A stretch of DNA of 64,000 bases from Myxococcales bacterium (GTDB taxonomy: Bacteria; Myxococcota_A; Polyangia; Polyangiales; Polyangiaceae): contig CANJCO010000020.1 in the NCBI GenBank assembly GCA_947473045.1, positions 1 through 64,000 on the forward strand. The letters are read 5' to 3'. The notes beneath the pieces are model-generated. The model did not search any database. It saw only the letters and a program-made list of their open reading frames with translations, and was not told the DNA's origin. Positions within the stretch are counted from its first letter, which is position 1; the number at the start of each line of letters is the position of its first letter. The translations under genes were made by a program, and so were the position numbers. Below are positions 25,146-36,200 of this stretch, piece after piece.

Positions 25146-28100
25146 TTGAAAATTCGCAAGCTCGAGCTGCAGGGGTTCAAATCGTTTGTCGACCGCACGG
25201 TGGTGCGCTTCGACCACGACGTGCTCGGAATCGTCGGCCCCAACGGCTGCGGCAAGTCGAACATCGTCGACGCCATCCGCTGGTGCATGGGCGAGCAGAG
25301 CGCGAAGCACCTGCGCGGCCGCAGCATGGAAGACGTGTTGTTCAGCGGCTCCGAATCGCGCGCCGGCTGCGATCTCGCCGAGGTCACGCTCACGTTCGTC
25401 AACGACGACCCCACCGATCTGCCGATCGAGTTCAAAGACTACGCGGAAATCGCGGTCACCCGCCGACTGCACCGAAACGGCGAGAGCGAATACCTGATCA
25501 ACAAGACGCCGGTGCGCCTGAAGGACATCACCGATCTGTTCCTCGGAACAGGCGTCGGCACCAAGGCGTACTCGATCGTCGAGCAGGGCCGAATCGGTCT
25601 CATCGTGAGCGCGAAGCCCGAAGACCGCCGCATGCTCATCGAAGAAGCCGCGGGCATCACGAAGTACAAGTCGCGCCGCAAGCAGGCCGAAAAGAAAATG
25701 GAGATGACGCAGCAAAACCTGCTGCGCATCGGTGACATCGTCTCGGAAATCGAGCGCAATTTGGGCTCGCTCAAGCGCCAGGCTGCGAAAGCCGAACGCT
25801 ACTTGTCCTACCGCAACGAAGTCGAAGATTTGCAGCTCTTCGACGCCTCCCACCGCTACCTCGAGCTCATCGGATGGACGAAGCTGTTCAGCGGCGACGT
25901 CGCCCGTCACGGTGACGACAACGAGCTGCTTCGCAGCCAGCTCGGCGCGCACGAGGCCGAAATCGAGACGTCCAGGCTCGACGCGATGGTGGCCGAAGAG
26001 GCGCTCGAGAAGGCCCAAAACGACGCGTTCGTTTGCGCGGGAGCGGTTCGCACCGAACAGGCCGCGATCGAGCGCGCGAGCGACAAGCTCGCTGCGCTGC
26101 GCGACCGCGAGGCTCAGGCCGAAGCGGAGGGCGCTTCGCTCGACGGGCAGCGCGCGACGCTCGAGTCGGAACGCGACGGACTGACCCTGGAGGTCGCGTC
26201 TTTCGAAGCCGACGAATCCGTACGCGCAGCCGATCTCGCCGAGCAGGAAGCGAGGCTGGCCGACGCAGTCGCGACGCACCAGCGGGCCGAAGCCCGGGTT
26301 GCCGAGCTGCAGCGCGTCGTGTCTCAAGCGCAGTCCGACATCGCGAGCGCGCAAGCACGCCTCGAGGGCTTCGAACGTCGCCGCGAGGACGCGCAAACGC
26401 GCGCCGACCGCCTCGACGGAGAGCGCGAGCGACTCGAAGGCGATCACCTCGAGGCTGTAGCCAAGGCGCAGGCGCTCGATCGCGAGCTTCACGACTTGCG
26501 CAGCGGCAAGGTCATCACCGAAGAAGAAAAGGTTCGCCTCGAGCAGACGCTTTCCACGCTCCGTCACGACATCACGCAGAGCGAGAAGCTGCTCGACGAA
26601 GCCAAGACTGCGCTGAGCCGAGCGCGATCGCGACTGCACGCGCTGGGCGAGCTGCGATCGCGGCTCGAAGGCGTCGGAGCCGGCGCGAAGGCCCTTATTT
26701 CCAGCCGCGATCCAGCGATCGCTGGCCTCGTGGGCGATCGCCTCGAAGCGCCGCGCGAGCTCACCGCGGCCCTCGCCGGCCTCCTCGGAGAGCGGCTCGA
26801 AGAGATCGTCGTCGAAGACTCGGCGCGTGCGCTCGAGCTGCTCGAAGGCCTCGCCAGAAACAAAAAGGGCCGCGCCACTGTGGTGCCGCGCTTTCCTCGC
26901 TACGTCGCGGGGGCTACTTCGATTGTGCCCGACGTCGAAGGCGTCATCGGACGCCTCTACGATCACCTGCGGTTCGCGGCCGAGGACGAGGCGCTCGTGC
27001 GCTGGCTCGTCGGCGATGCCATCGTCGTCGAGGATGCGAGCGCTGCGCTGCGCGCCCTGGAGCACGTGGGAGCGACCGCGGTCGTCACCCGAAGCGGGAC
27101 CGTATTTTTTCCCGACGGCCGCATCGTCGGAGGCACGAGCGACGAAGTGGCGGCCGGCAGGCTCGACGCTATGCGCGAGATGCACGAGCTCGAGATCGAA
27201 GTCAGGCGCCTCGACACGCTGGCGTCCGAGCGACTCGCGATTCACCAGCAGCTCCGCGCGTCCGTCGTGTCCGCTCAGGCGGCGCTCGAGCACGCGCGCC
27301 AGGAAGCGCATCGCGGTGAGCTGCTCGTCGTCACCTGTGAGAAGGACCTCCGCGCAAACACCACAAAAGCCGAGTCGATCAACGCGCGCCTGACTGTGAT
27401 TCGTCGCGAGGCCGACGAGCTTCGCGCGGCTCTCGCCGCTGCCCTCGACGAGCGCCTGACCGCAGAAGGCCGGCTCGATGCAGCTCGGCAAGCGCGCGAC
27501 GGCGCGACAGGAGAGGTCGCCGCCGCCGAGGCCGAGCGCAGCACCAGCGCAGGCATCGTTACCGGGGAGCGCGACAGCGCGACCGAGCGCAAGGTGCGGC
27601 TCGCCGGCGCACGAGAGCGACTTTCGAGCGCGAAGGGCACGCTGAGTCGCCTCGCCAAGAGCATCGCCGAGCTGACCGACCGTCGCGCACGCATTCATCG
27701 CGAGCTCGAGGAGGGCGCCCGAGCTTTCGGCGAGGCCGCGGCCAACCTGATGCTCCACCGCGAGCAACTGCTCGCATCGACCGACGCAGCGCACTTCGCT
27801 GACGAGACCCTCGCGAGCGCACGCAAGGCCTACGATCAGCTCAAAGCGGTGCTCGCCGAGCACGAGGGGTTGGTCAAAGATCTGCGCGCGAGCGCTGATC
27901 AGGCCCGCGATGCGCTCAACGTCGCGGAGATGAAGCTCCGTGAAAAAGAGATGGAGCTGTCGCACCTCGTCGAGGGCGTGCGCGAGAAATTCCGCGGTCT
28001 TGTGCTCACGCGTGTGGTGGGCGACTACCACCTCCGGCCGCCGCCCGACGAGGAGACGCGCTCGCGGATCTCAGAGCTCACGTCGCTCATCGACCGCATG

Positions 28101-28760
28101 GGATCGGTCAACCTCGAAGCCATGCGCGAACACGAAGAGTCCGAGAAGCGGTATGCGTTCTACACGGAGCAGCGCGCCGACCTCGACAAGGCCCTCGCCG
28201 ATCTGCAGAAGGCGATCGCGCAGATGAACAAAGAGTCGAAGCGCCTGTTTATCGAGACTTTCAACGCCGTAAACGCGAAGTTCGAAGAGATCTTCCCGCG
28301 CATGTTCCGCGGCGGGCGCGCATCGCTGCGCCTGACCAACCCCGAAGACATGCTCGAGACCGGCATCGACATCCTCGCGCAGCCGCCCGGCAAGAAGCTG
28401 TCGTCGATCGAGCTGATGAGCGGCGGCGAAAAGGCACTCACGGCCGTGTCGCTCATCTTCGCGATCTTCCAAGTGAAGCCGTCGCCGTTCTGCATTCTCG
28501 ACGAGGTCGACGCGCCCCTCGATGAGGCGAACGTCGCCCGCTACAATGAGATGGTGCGGAGCATGACCGACAGCTCGCAGTTCATTCTCATCACGCACAT
28601 CAAGCGCACCATGCAGATGGTCGACGTGCTCTACGGCGTCACGATGCAGGAGTCAGGCGTCTCGAGGCTCGTGAGCGTGCGACTCGCCGAAACCGAGACT
28701 TCGGCGCGAACCGATCCGAAGAAGATCGCCCCGCCCGAAGGCCATGTTGCCGTCGCCTGA
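25146..28760 (+). CDS. smc: Chromosome segregation SMC protein
   Basis: A condensin ATPase of 1204 residues that organises and separates chromosomes. The head has LELQGFKSFVDRT, the Walker A GPNGCGKSNIVDAIRW (about 28-43) and MEDVLFSGSE. Two long coiled coils (about 165-500 and 660-1000) flank a hinge around residues 500-640 with the glycine-rich VGATAVVTRSGTVFFPDGRI. The C-terminal head has the signature LMSGGEKALTAVSLIFAIF (about 1087) and Walker B PFCILDEVDAPLDEANVARY. The TTG at 25146 was chosen because GGGGAG lies seven bases before it; an upstream TTG in frame overlaps this site. No scpA or scpB is adjacent. It ends one base before the convergent GH31 gene. Confidence 0.95.
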   Translation: MKIRKLELQGFKSFVDRTVVRFDHDVLGIVGPNGCGKSNIVDAIRWCMGEQSAKHLRGRSMEDVLFSGSESRAGCDLAEVTLTFVNDDPTDLPIEFKDYAEIAVTRRLHRNGESEYLINKTPVRLKDITDLFLGTGVGTKAYSIVEQGRIGLIVSAKPEDRRMLIEEAAGITKYKSRRKQAEKKMEMTQQNLLRIGDIVSEIERNLGSLKRQAAKAERYLSYRNEVEDLQLFDASHRYLELIGWTKLFSGDVARHGDDNELLRSQLGAHEAEIETSRLDAMVAEEALEKAQNDAFVCAGAVRTEQAAIERASDKLAALRDREAQAEAEGASLDGQRATLESERDGLTLEVASFEADESVRAADLAEQEARLADAVATHQRAEARVAELQRVVSQAQSDIASAQARLEGFERRREDAQTRADRLDGERERLEGDHLEAVAKAQALDRELHDLRSGKVITEEEKVRLEQTLSTLRHDITQSEKLLDEAKTALSRARSRLHALGELRSRLEGVGAGAKALISSRDPAIAGLVGDRLEAPRELTAALAGLLGERLEEIVVEDSARALELLEGLARNKKGRATVVPRFPRYVAGATSIVPDVEGVIGRLYDHLRFAAEDEALVRWLVGDAIVVEDASAALRALEHVGATAVVTRSGTVFFPDGRIVGGTSDEVAAGRLDAMREMHELEIEVRRLDTLASERLAIHQQLRASVVSAQAALEHARQEAHRGELLVVTCEKDLRANTTKAESINARLTVIRREADELRAALAAALDERLTAEGRLDAARQARDGATGEVAAAEAERSTSAGIVTGERDSATERKVRLAGARERLSSAKGTLSRLAKSIAELTDRRARIHRELEEGARAFGEAAANLMLHREQLLASTDAAHFADETLASARKAYDQLKAVLAEHEGLVKDLRASADQARDALNVAEMKLREKEMELSHLVEGVREKFRGLVLTRVVGDYHLRPPPDEETRSRISELTSLIDRMGSVNLEAMREHEESEKRYAFYTEQRADLDKALADLQKAIAQMNKESKRLFIETFNAVNAKFEEIFPRMFRGGRASLRLTNPEDMLETGIDILAQPPGKKLSSIELMSGGEKALTAVSLIFAIFQVKPSPFCILDEVDAPLDEANVARYNEMVRSMTDSSQFILITHIKRTMQMVDVLYGVTMQESGVSRLVSVRLAETETSARTDPKKIAPPEGHVAVA

Positions 28761-31313
28761 TCAGTAGCGAACAACCAGCTGATAGCTCGGGGTCGACGCG
28801 ATCTTGACCTCGAGCGTCGCCACGCTCACGCCGCCTCGCGCGACGTTGAGCGTGCCGCCTCCTGAGACCCACGCCCGCACGCCGTCTGCCGTCCGCTGCA
28901 GGCATGGCGCTGCGGGCGCTGCGTTGCAGACGCTGAGCGCGGCGCCGTTCCAGGTCGCCGAGCCGTCTCCGCTTGCGGTCGCGACATCGCCGATCGCCGC
29001 GAGCGAAAACGACGCGCCGTCGGTCTCTGCGAACGCGCCGGCATCGCCCGCGAAGGCGTACACGATGCGATCGGAGTTCACGCTCGACGCGTTCTTCGCG
29101 CTCGACGCTTCTGTCGTGAGCGTCTCGACCCCTTCCGGGTATGTGGGCACGATCGCCCCCGCGCGCGCAAACAGCGGTATTTCCGACATCGCGGCCGCTA
29201 CCTTCACGTGCGTGGCCGGATCGGCTGCCGCGACGGCTGCTCCGCCGAGCCACGGGTACCAGCGCCCCTTCGGCAGAACAACATCGCGCGCGACGGCTCC
29301 TTCGTCGACGACGGGCGCGACAAGCAGGCGCGGCCCGAGGAAATACTCATCGGCGACAGGCCAAAGCGAAGGCTCGCCGGGATGCATCACCGCCAGCGGC
29401 CGGGTGATGGCGACGCCCGTGTCGTGGGCCACCTGAGCGAGGGTGCGCAGGTAGGGCGCAAGCGAAACGTGCAGCCTCGCGTAGCGCGCCCAGTGCTGCA
29501 GAGACTCGTCGTCGCTCTCGAAGCTCCAGTTCGCCTTCGCGAGCGTGCCGTGGTGTGTGCGCATCACCGGACTCAGCGCGCCGAGCTCGGTCCAGCGGAA
29601 AAACAGCTCCTTCGACGACAGGGGGCTGTTGTAGTTCTGGTAGCCGGCGATGTCGCTTCCGGAGGTCGACATGCCCGCGATCCCGGCGCCGATGGCGGAC
29701 GGAACGACGGTCTTGATGCCGTCGTCGGCGGCCCAGTCGGTCTGTTGGTCGCCCGGCCAAAATGCGTCAACGAGCGCCGGCGAGCCGAACCAGCCCGAGC
29801 GCACGAAGTTGAGTCGTTCGATGCCGTCTGCCATGCCGTCGAGCGCGGCGCGCTGCGTCTTCTGCCACTCGACCGGATACGTGTTGTGCCCTTCGAGTCC
29901 CGAGCCCTGCGCGAGCACCGCGTCGGTGGGCATCCACTCGCTGTAGTCGCCCATCCATCCGTCAGCGCCGAGCGCCAGCGCCGCTTTGAGCTTGGAGACT
30001 GCCCAGGCTGCGGCCGCTGGGTTCGTGAAGTCGACGAGCGACGCCTCTTTGAACTTCGCGTCGGTAAAGACGTAAGGCTGGCCCTTGTCGTCCTTGATCA
30101 GCAAGCCGGCGGGCGCTGTCTCGGGCCAGGCGTTGCTGCCCTTTTCGACGAACGAGTTGAAGTAGACGAGCCACTTGAAACCCGCGTCGTGGAGGTCCTT
30201 CGCGACCGCCTCGAAGTCGGGATAGAGCGTGCGGTCGACCTCCCATTCTTCTTTGAGCGCATACCTTCCGACGCCTGTGGCATCGGTCACGAAGTCGCCG
30301 CCGCGCCAGTCCTCCGTCCACAGCACGCTCGACGGGACCCCGTTGTCGCGCAGCTTCTTGGCGACGCGGCGCACGTTCGCGGAGCCGAAGATCGCGTCGT
30401 TCCAGGGTGCAAATGCGAAGGCCGGAGGAACCTTCGGCCGCCCAAAAACAGACGATTTTCGGGTGATCGCGTCGATCGGAGTCGGCCCATAGAAGAGGTG
30501 AAGTCGCACAGGCAGCTCGAGCTGCATGCGGGCGATGTCGTCGCGTTCGCCGCACATGGAAAACGTGGAGAGTCGCACCGTCTCGGCGACTGCCATGAAG
30601 CCGCGGCTCGATAGAAATTCAGGGATGGGCATATACGAGTTGTGCCTGCGACCGACGAGCTGCCAAGCGCCGCGCGGATCGTCAGTAGACATGTCTTTGT
30701 GAATGCCTTCCTCCTGCACCCAAACCGGAATGGTCTCCCCACGCGCGTCGGCGCCCCAGGTCTGCTCGCCGAAGCCAAGGAAGTGGTCGTCTTTGCCGCA
30801 GCGAAAGCCCCATGAAAACCGGCGTTCGGGGCCGTCTGCGGGGGTCACGTCAACGACGAGATGATTGGGGTCCGAGCTCGCGGCAAACGCCAGCTTCGCG
30901 AGGCTGCGCCCGCTACCGTCGAGGAGCGTGACGGGCGCCCCGTCTCCTGCCCACTGCGCCGAGCGCGCGACGCGCCAGTCGGCGGCGGGCACCTCCGTGA
31001 TCTTGAAGCTCCCAAATTGCATTTGGTAGGTCGTCGCGACCTCTCGCACTGCGAACCCGGTCATCGGCGGAGCATCGTCATTGTCGGAAGTGGGAGTACC
31101 CACATCGGAGGAGGCGTCGACCCCTTCGAGCAGGGCGCTGCCGTCCGGGCCCGCGACGGTCAGCTTGGCGGAGTCGGGGGAGAGCGTGATTCGGAACACG
31201 CCAACGTCGGCTCGAACCGCAGGGGTTGGGGTGCGGGCTGACGAGCAGGCCTGGGCCAGGAGCGGAGCGAGGGCTGCGGCCGCGAGGGCGGAATGCCGAA
31301 GGTAGGAGCGCAT
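28761..31313 (-). CDS. GH31 glycoside hydrolase, predicted lipoprotein
   Basis: An exported alpha-glycosidase of 850 residues. A signal peptide ends in a lipobox-like AQAC (Cys23). The beta-sandwich N-domain carries FRCGKDDHFLGFGEQTWG, then the barrel has VLWTEDWRGGDFV, the nucleophile block DGWMGDYSEWMPTDAV, FVRSGWFGSP and WPGDQQTDW with the likely acid/base Asp, then SDIAGYQNY and LGALSPVMRTHHG. Overall it looks closer to YihQ-type sulfoquinovosidases than to classical maltases, but the residues that select the sulfonate could not be verified, so the substrate is open. The ATG at 31313 was chosen; a frame to 32105 runs antisense through the PAS gene. It is divergent from the PAS-MCP pair and convergent with smc. 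Confidence 0.88.
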   Translation of the reverse strand: MRSYLRHSALAAAALAPLLAQACSSARTPTPAVRADVGVFRITLSPDSAKLTVAGPDGSALLEGVDASSDVGTPTSDNDDAPPMTGFAVREVATTYQMQFGSFKITEVPAADWRVARSAQWAGDGAPVTLLDGSGRSLAKLAFAASSDPNHLVVDVTPADGPERRFSWGFRCGKDDHFLGFGEQTWGADARGETIPVWVQEEGIHKDMSTDDPRGAWQLVGRRHNSYMPIPEFLSSRGFMAVAETVRLSTFSMCGERDDIARMQLELPVRLHLFYGPTPIDAITRKSSVFGRPKVPPAFAFAPWNDAIFGSANVRRVAKKLRDNGVPSSVLWTEDWRGGDFVTDATGVGRYALKEEWEVDRTLYPDFEAVAKDLHDAGFKWLVYFNSFVEKGSNAWPETAPAGLLIKDDKGQPYVFTDAKFKEASLVDFTNPAAAAWAVSKLKAALALGADGWMGDYSEWMPTDAVLAQGSGLEGHNTYPVEWQKTQRAALDGMADGIERLNFVRSGWFGSPALVDAFWPGDQQTDWAADDGIKTVVPSAIGAGIAGMSTSGSDIAGYQNYNSPLSSKELFFRWTELGALSPVMRTHHGTLAKANWSFESDDESLQHWARYARLHVSLAPYLRTLAQVAHDTGVAITRPLAVMHPGEPSLWPVADEYFLGPRLLVAPVVDEGAVARDVVLPKGRWYPWLGGAAVAAADPATHVKVAAAMSEIPLFARAGAIVPTYPEGVETLTTEASSAKNASSVNSDRIVYAFAGDAGAFAETDGASFSLAAIGDVATASGDGSATWNGAALSVCNAAPAAPCLQRTADGVRAWVSGGGTLNVARGGVSVATLEVKIASTPSYQLVVRY

Positions 31314-31502
31314 GGTCGGCACTGTATCCGCAGCAGCGGGCCGGCGGCGAGCGTCAATCGGCTGTCGGCCCCGGTGACGCCCGGCCGTGCATCCGCTAAC
31401 GCGGGGCCCCGAATTCCGCGCATATCTCGCCGAATTTGGTGCACAAATTGCGCATTTTGCCCTTGAACGCAAGGTCTGCACGTTCGCGCGGGCGCCGCGT
31501 GC

Positions 31503-31518
31503 TGGCACGAGGGCTGCT
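31503..31518 (+). promoter_or_regulatory. Sigma-54-like -24/-12 element before the PAS-MCP pair
   Basis: The sequence TGGCACGAGGGCTGCT matches the GG-N10-GC rule and most of the TGGCACG-N4-TTGCW consensus, with one mismatch in the -12 half. Transcription would start within a few bases of the ATG at 31533, giving an almost leaderless message, which tempers the call. Confidence 0.35.
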
Positions 31519-31532
31519 GTGCGTTGCGCCCT

Positions 31533-32069
31533 ATGAGCCGAGTAGCCACGGAGCGCGAGCGCACTTTCGACGCCGGCGAGATCATCGTTTCGAAGACCGA
31601 CTTGCGGGGGCGCATCGTGTACGCCAACGACGTTTTTTTGCGCGTCGCCGGGTACGACGAAGGGGAGGTTTTGGGCACACCTCACAGTTTCGTGCGTCAC
31701 CCCGACATGCCTCGCGGAGTCTTCCGGCTGCTGTGGGATACCATTCGCGCCGGCGAGGAGATCTTTGCGTACGTGAAGAATTTTACAAAGAGCGGCGACT
31801 TTTACTGGGTGTTCGCGCACGTGACCCCCACGTTTGACGACGCCGGCACGATCACGGGTTACCACTCGAGCCGGCGCGTTCCGCGGCGCGAGGCCCTCGT
31901 CGAGGTGCAGCGAATTTACGCCGAGATGCGCGCGGCCGAGAGCGCAGTGAGCGACGCCAAGTCGAAAGCGGACGCATCGGTTCAGCTGCTGGGCGAGATG
32001 CTGGCCAAGCGCGGCTTGACCTACGCCGAGCTCATGTTCGAGCTCGAACTCGCTCCGGAGGCCGCATGA
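31533..32069 (+). CDS. Single-domain PAS sensor protein (Aer-type PAS)
   Basis: A 178-residue cytoplasmic protein. Its PAS domain (about 15-125) matches the Aer redox-sensor type: [61 protein letters not shown] and [12 protein letters not shown]. Proteins of this type bind FAD or other small cofactors and report redox or oxygen state. The tail is a helical, probably coiled-coil segment. The ATG at 31533 was preferred over an in-frame TTG nine bases earlier. Its stop overlaps the start of the chemoreceptor gene (ATGA), so together they look like one aerotaxis receptor split into two chains. Confidence 0.85.
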   Translation: MSRVATERERTFDAGEIIVSKTDLRGRIVYANDVFLRVAGYDEGEVLGTPHSFVRHPDMPRGVFRLLWDTIRAGEEIFAYVKNFTKSGDFYWVFAHVTPTFDDAGTITGYHSSRRVPRREALVEVQRIYAEMRAAESAVSDAKSKADASVQLLGEMLAKRGLTYAELMFELELAPEAA

Positions 32070-33259
32070 ACGCCGTGATGGCGTCGATCGCGCCGCAAGT
32101 AGCAAACGCCCGGCTCCGCGAGGTCGCCGACGTGTGCGAGCGCGCGGCCAGAGGCGATCTGGAGGCGCGCGTGCTCGGAATTACCGAAGACGGCGATCTC
32201 GGTCGGGTGATGCACGCCATCAACCGCATGCTCGATCTCACCGACGCGTTCGTGCGCGAGGCCAGCGCGTCTTTGGCGCACGTTTCGCGCGGCCAGTACT
32301 ATCGCCGCGTGCTCGAAAAGGGCCTGCTCGGGTCGTTTCGAAGGGGCGCGCGCACCCTCAACGAGACGATCTCGGTCATGCAGCAGCGCAGCGCAGAGCT
32401 CGCGCGCATGAAGGCCGAACAGCTCCGTATGGCCGACGAATTCGAGGCGAGCGTAAAGGCCGTCACGGTGCGCGTGAGCGCCGCGGCCGCGTCGCTCGAG
32501 AGCGCCGCCGGGCAGCTCGCCGGGATCGCGGCATCGGTGAGCGGGCAGGCCGGCGAGAGCGCGACGCTGTCGCACGACGCGTGCGCAGCGACGCAGCGCG
32601 TATCGACGACGACGGGCGAGCTCAGGGGCGCCATCGAGCAAATCGCGCAGCGCGCTGCGCTCACCACCACCGCCACGTTCGACGCACTGACCTATACCCG
32701 GTCAAGCGACGAAGCGCTCTCGCGACTGGCCGGCAAGACGCGCTCGATCGGCGATGTCGTGAAGCTCGTCGCGAGCATCGCGAACCAGACCAAACTGCTC
32801 GCACTCAACGCGACGATCGAGGCCGCTCGTGCGGGCGAGGCCGGCCGGGGCTTCGCCGTGGTGGCGAGCGAAGTCAAGACGCTGGCCGGTCGAACCGCGA
32901 CGGCGACCGATGATGTCGAGGCTCACATCGAGGCCGTTCAGGCGGGCACGGGCGAGGTCACCGGGTGCACGCGCGCCATCGGTGCGGCCATCGAGCGCAT
33001 CGACCAAATCGCCCACGACGTCTCCCGCGCCACCGAAGAACAGCTCACCTCGACCGGCGAAATCGCCCACGCAGCGGGCCTCGCGACCGCCGGCACCGAC
33101 GCCGTATCGCGCAAGGTCGAGTCGATCGCGCGCGAGGCCAAGGGCGCGGGCCGGGCGGCCGATGAACTGCTCGGATCGGCCAAGCACCTGTCCCAGCTGT
33201 CGGACGCACTGTCGCGCGATGTCGAAGCGTTTCTGGTGCGCATCCGCTCCGCGACCTAA
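32066..33259 (+). CDS. Soluble methyl-accepting chemotaxis protein
   Basis: A 397-residue chemoreceptor with no signal peptide or membrane segment. An N-terminal HAMP-like stretch ([20 protein letters not shown] and [20 protein letters not shown]) leads into the helical signalling domain. The tip contains [33 protein letters not shown], which contacts CheA and CheW. Because the sensing module is encoded by the overlapping upstream PAS gene, signalling should depend on contact between the two proteins at the HAMP-like end. No che genes are nearby. Confidence 0.9.
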   Translation: MNAVMASIAPQVANARLREVADVCERAARGDLEARVLGITEDGDLGRVMHAINRMLDLTDAFVREASASLAHVSRGQYYRRVLEKGLLGSFRRGARTLNETISVMQQRSAELARMKAEQLRMADEFEASVKAVTVRVSAAAASLESAAGQLAGIAASVSGQAGESATLSHDACAATQRVSTTTGELRGAIEQIAQRAALTTTATFDALTYTRSSDEALSRLAGKTRSIGDVVKLVASIANQTKLLALNATIEAARAGEAGRGFAVVASEVKTLAGRTATATDDVEAHIEAVQAGTGEVTGCTRAIGAAIERIDQIAHDVSRATEEQLTSTGEIAHAAGLATAGTDAVSRKVESIAREAKGAGRAADELLGSAKHLSQLSDALSRDVEAFLVRIRSAT

Positions 33260-33265
33260 GCGCCC

Positions 33266-36200
33266 TCAGTGAAAGTCGCGACTCATGGTCGGCATGGCCT
33301 CGCCGCCGATGGGCAGACGCGCGAGTGACTCGACCACCAGGTGAATCGTCGACTGAGGCCGGGCGTCGCCAGCCGCGACAACAACCTTCGATCGCTCGAT
33401 CGCTCCTCGCGCCAACATCAGCGAGCTCGACGTTGCCACCTTGCGCAGACGCTCGAACACCCGCGCCCAAAGCACCAAATTGATGAACCCAAACTCATCT
33501 TCGAGGGTGACGAACACCACCCCGCTCGCCGTGCCCGGGCGCTGACGACAGATCACGAGCCCTGCTGCGCTTACGCGCGCGCCGTGCGGAACACCCGACA
33601 GCTCCTGAGACGACAAAACCTCGCGACCCATGCGTGAACGCAGCGCGCGCATGGGATGATCGGTGACCGAAAGACCGGTGCGATCAAAGTCGAGCATCAG
33701 CTGATCGACCCGTGACAGCTCCGGCAGCTGCGGCGCGCGATCAGCCGCCGAAACGCCTTGAAAGAGCTCACCGTGCTGAGGCTCGCGGGCCGACCATATG
33801 GCGCGACGCCGGCCCTCCACGAGAGACTCGAGCGCGCCCGCCTCTGCGAGCGCCGACAGCTCGGTGCGCGGCAGGCATGCGCGGCCGCGCACATCTTCGA
33901 CCGACGAAAATGCGCCTTGCGCGCGTGCGGCCTCGACGCGCAGGCCAGTCTCTTCACCAAGCCCCTTCACCTGCCGAAGTCCGAGTCGAATGTTGCCCTG
34001 GTCGAGCGTGCAGTCCCAGTTGCTGTGGGCGACATCGATCGGCAGCGTGGTCACTCCGTGGCGACGCGCATCTTCAAGGATGGTGTTGGCCGAATAAAAG
34101 CCCATCGGCTGACTGTTCACCAGCGCCGCCGCGAAGGCCGCCGGGTGGTGCACCTTCAGCCACGCGCTCGCATACACGAGCAGCGCGAAGCTCGCGGCGT
34201 GGCTCTCAGGAAAGCCATATTCGCCGAAGCCGTGAATCTGCTTGTAGAGCCGCTCTGCAAACTCAGGGCTGATGCCCCGCGCGATGAAGCCCTGTTCGAG
34301 GCGCTCTTTGTGGCGCGCGAGCCTGCCGTTCTTCTTCCAGGCGGCCATGTCGCGTCTGAGTTGATCGGCCTCACCGCCAGTGTAGCCCGCGCCGGCGATG
34401 GCGATCTGCATCACCTGCTCCTGAAACAGCGGCACTCCCAGCGTGCGCTCGAGAATCGGCTGAAGGCACGGATGCGGCGGGTCGATGGGCTCCTCGCCGC
34501 TGCGCCTGCGCAGAAACGGGTGAACCATGCCGCCCTGAATGGGCCCGGGCCGAACGATCGCCACCTCGATGACGAGATCGTAAAAGCTGCGAGGAAGCAG
34601 GCGCGGCAGCATGCTCATCTGCGCGCGGCTCTCGATTTGAAAGACGCCCACGGTATCGGCGGCGCAAAGCGCATCGTAGACGGCCGGATCTTCAGCTGGA
34701 ATGCGCGCGAGCCGGTCGATGGCCGAACCGTCTTTTGAAACGAAGTCCATGGCCTTGCGAATGGCGGTGAGCATGCCGAGCGCGAGCACGTCGACCTTGA
34801 AGAATCCGAGCGCGTCGATGTCGTCTTTGTCCCACGGAATGACGGTGCGCCCGGGCATGGCGGCGGGCTCGACAGGGGCGACCTCGTACAGCGGAGCGGC
34901 CGAAAGCACGAACCCGCCGACGTGAATCGACAGGTGCCTCGGGTAGCCCTGAATGGCCTTCGCGAGCGCGATGCACATCGTCACGCGCCCATCGGAGGCC
35001 TCGAAACCTGCTTCAATCAGGCGCTGCGGCGCGATCTTCTCGGGACCATCCCACCAGGTAACGAGCGACGCGAGCTGCTCGGCCTGCTCAAGCGAAAAGC
35101 CGAAGACCTTGGCGACGTCTTTGAGTGCGCTCTTGCCGCGGTAGGCGATGATCTCGCTGACCATCGCCGCGCGATCGCGGCCGTAGCGCTCGTAAATCTC
35201 CTGAATGACCTCTTCTCGGCGCTCGTGCTCGAAGTCGACGTCAATGTCGGGAGGCTCTCTGCGCTCCTCGGATAAAAATCGTTCGAAAAGAAGACTCGAG
35301 CGCGCTGGATCGACCGCGGTCACGCCGAGGCAGAAGCACACCGCGCTGTTGGCGGCGCTGCCTCTGCCCTGACATAGGATGTCCCGCCGACGCGCCATCT
35401 GCACGATGGTCTCGACGCTGAGAAAGTAAGGCGCGACCTCGAGGCGACCGATGACGCCGAGCTCCTTTTCTATTTGCAGGCGCACCTTCTCGGGCAGCCC
35501 TTCGGGGTAGCGCGAGGCGGCTCCCTCATACGTCTTGCGACGCAGGGCATCGTCGGCGGTCTCTCCCTCGATATCGAGCTCGCACGGAAAGCGGTACGCG
35601 AGCTCTTTCATCGAGAAACGGCACGCGTCGGCGATTTGGCGCGTGCGCGTGAGCCACTCAGGATGCTCGGCAAACAGCGGCGCAAGCTCGCCTTGCCCCT
35701 TCATGCGCGCCTCGGCATTGGGCGCGAGCGAGCGACCCGCGGCGTCGAGCGTGAGGCCCTCGCGAATGCAGTGCAGCACGTCGAGCACTGGCTTGTGCGC
35801 CGCGGTCGCGTAACGAACCGCGTTGTGAACCACGATGGGGACGCCATGCGCGCCGCTCAGCGCCAGCGCGCGGACCACGCGGGCGTCATCGTCGCCGTCG
35901 AGGTGCCGGTGCACACCGATCGACAGGCGCGCACCGAAGGCGCATTTCAATCGCGCGACGTCGTGGCCCGAGATCGCCTCGAGCGTCGTGCACCACAGGC
36001 CCTCGGCGTGCTCGATCAGCGTCTCGAGGCCTACGCCAGCGCGGAGGTTTCGTGGCAGCGACTCGCTGTCTCCGCGGTTGGTCTGAGGCCGACCTCGCGG
36101 ATGCCGAGCGTGGCTCTCGGTGAGCACGCGGCACAGATTGGTGTAGCCTGCATGCGTTTGAACATGCACCAGCAGCGACCATGGCGAAGCGTCGTCGATG

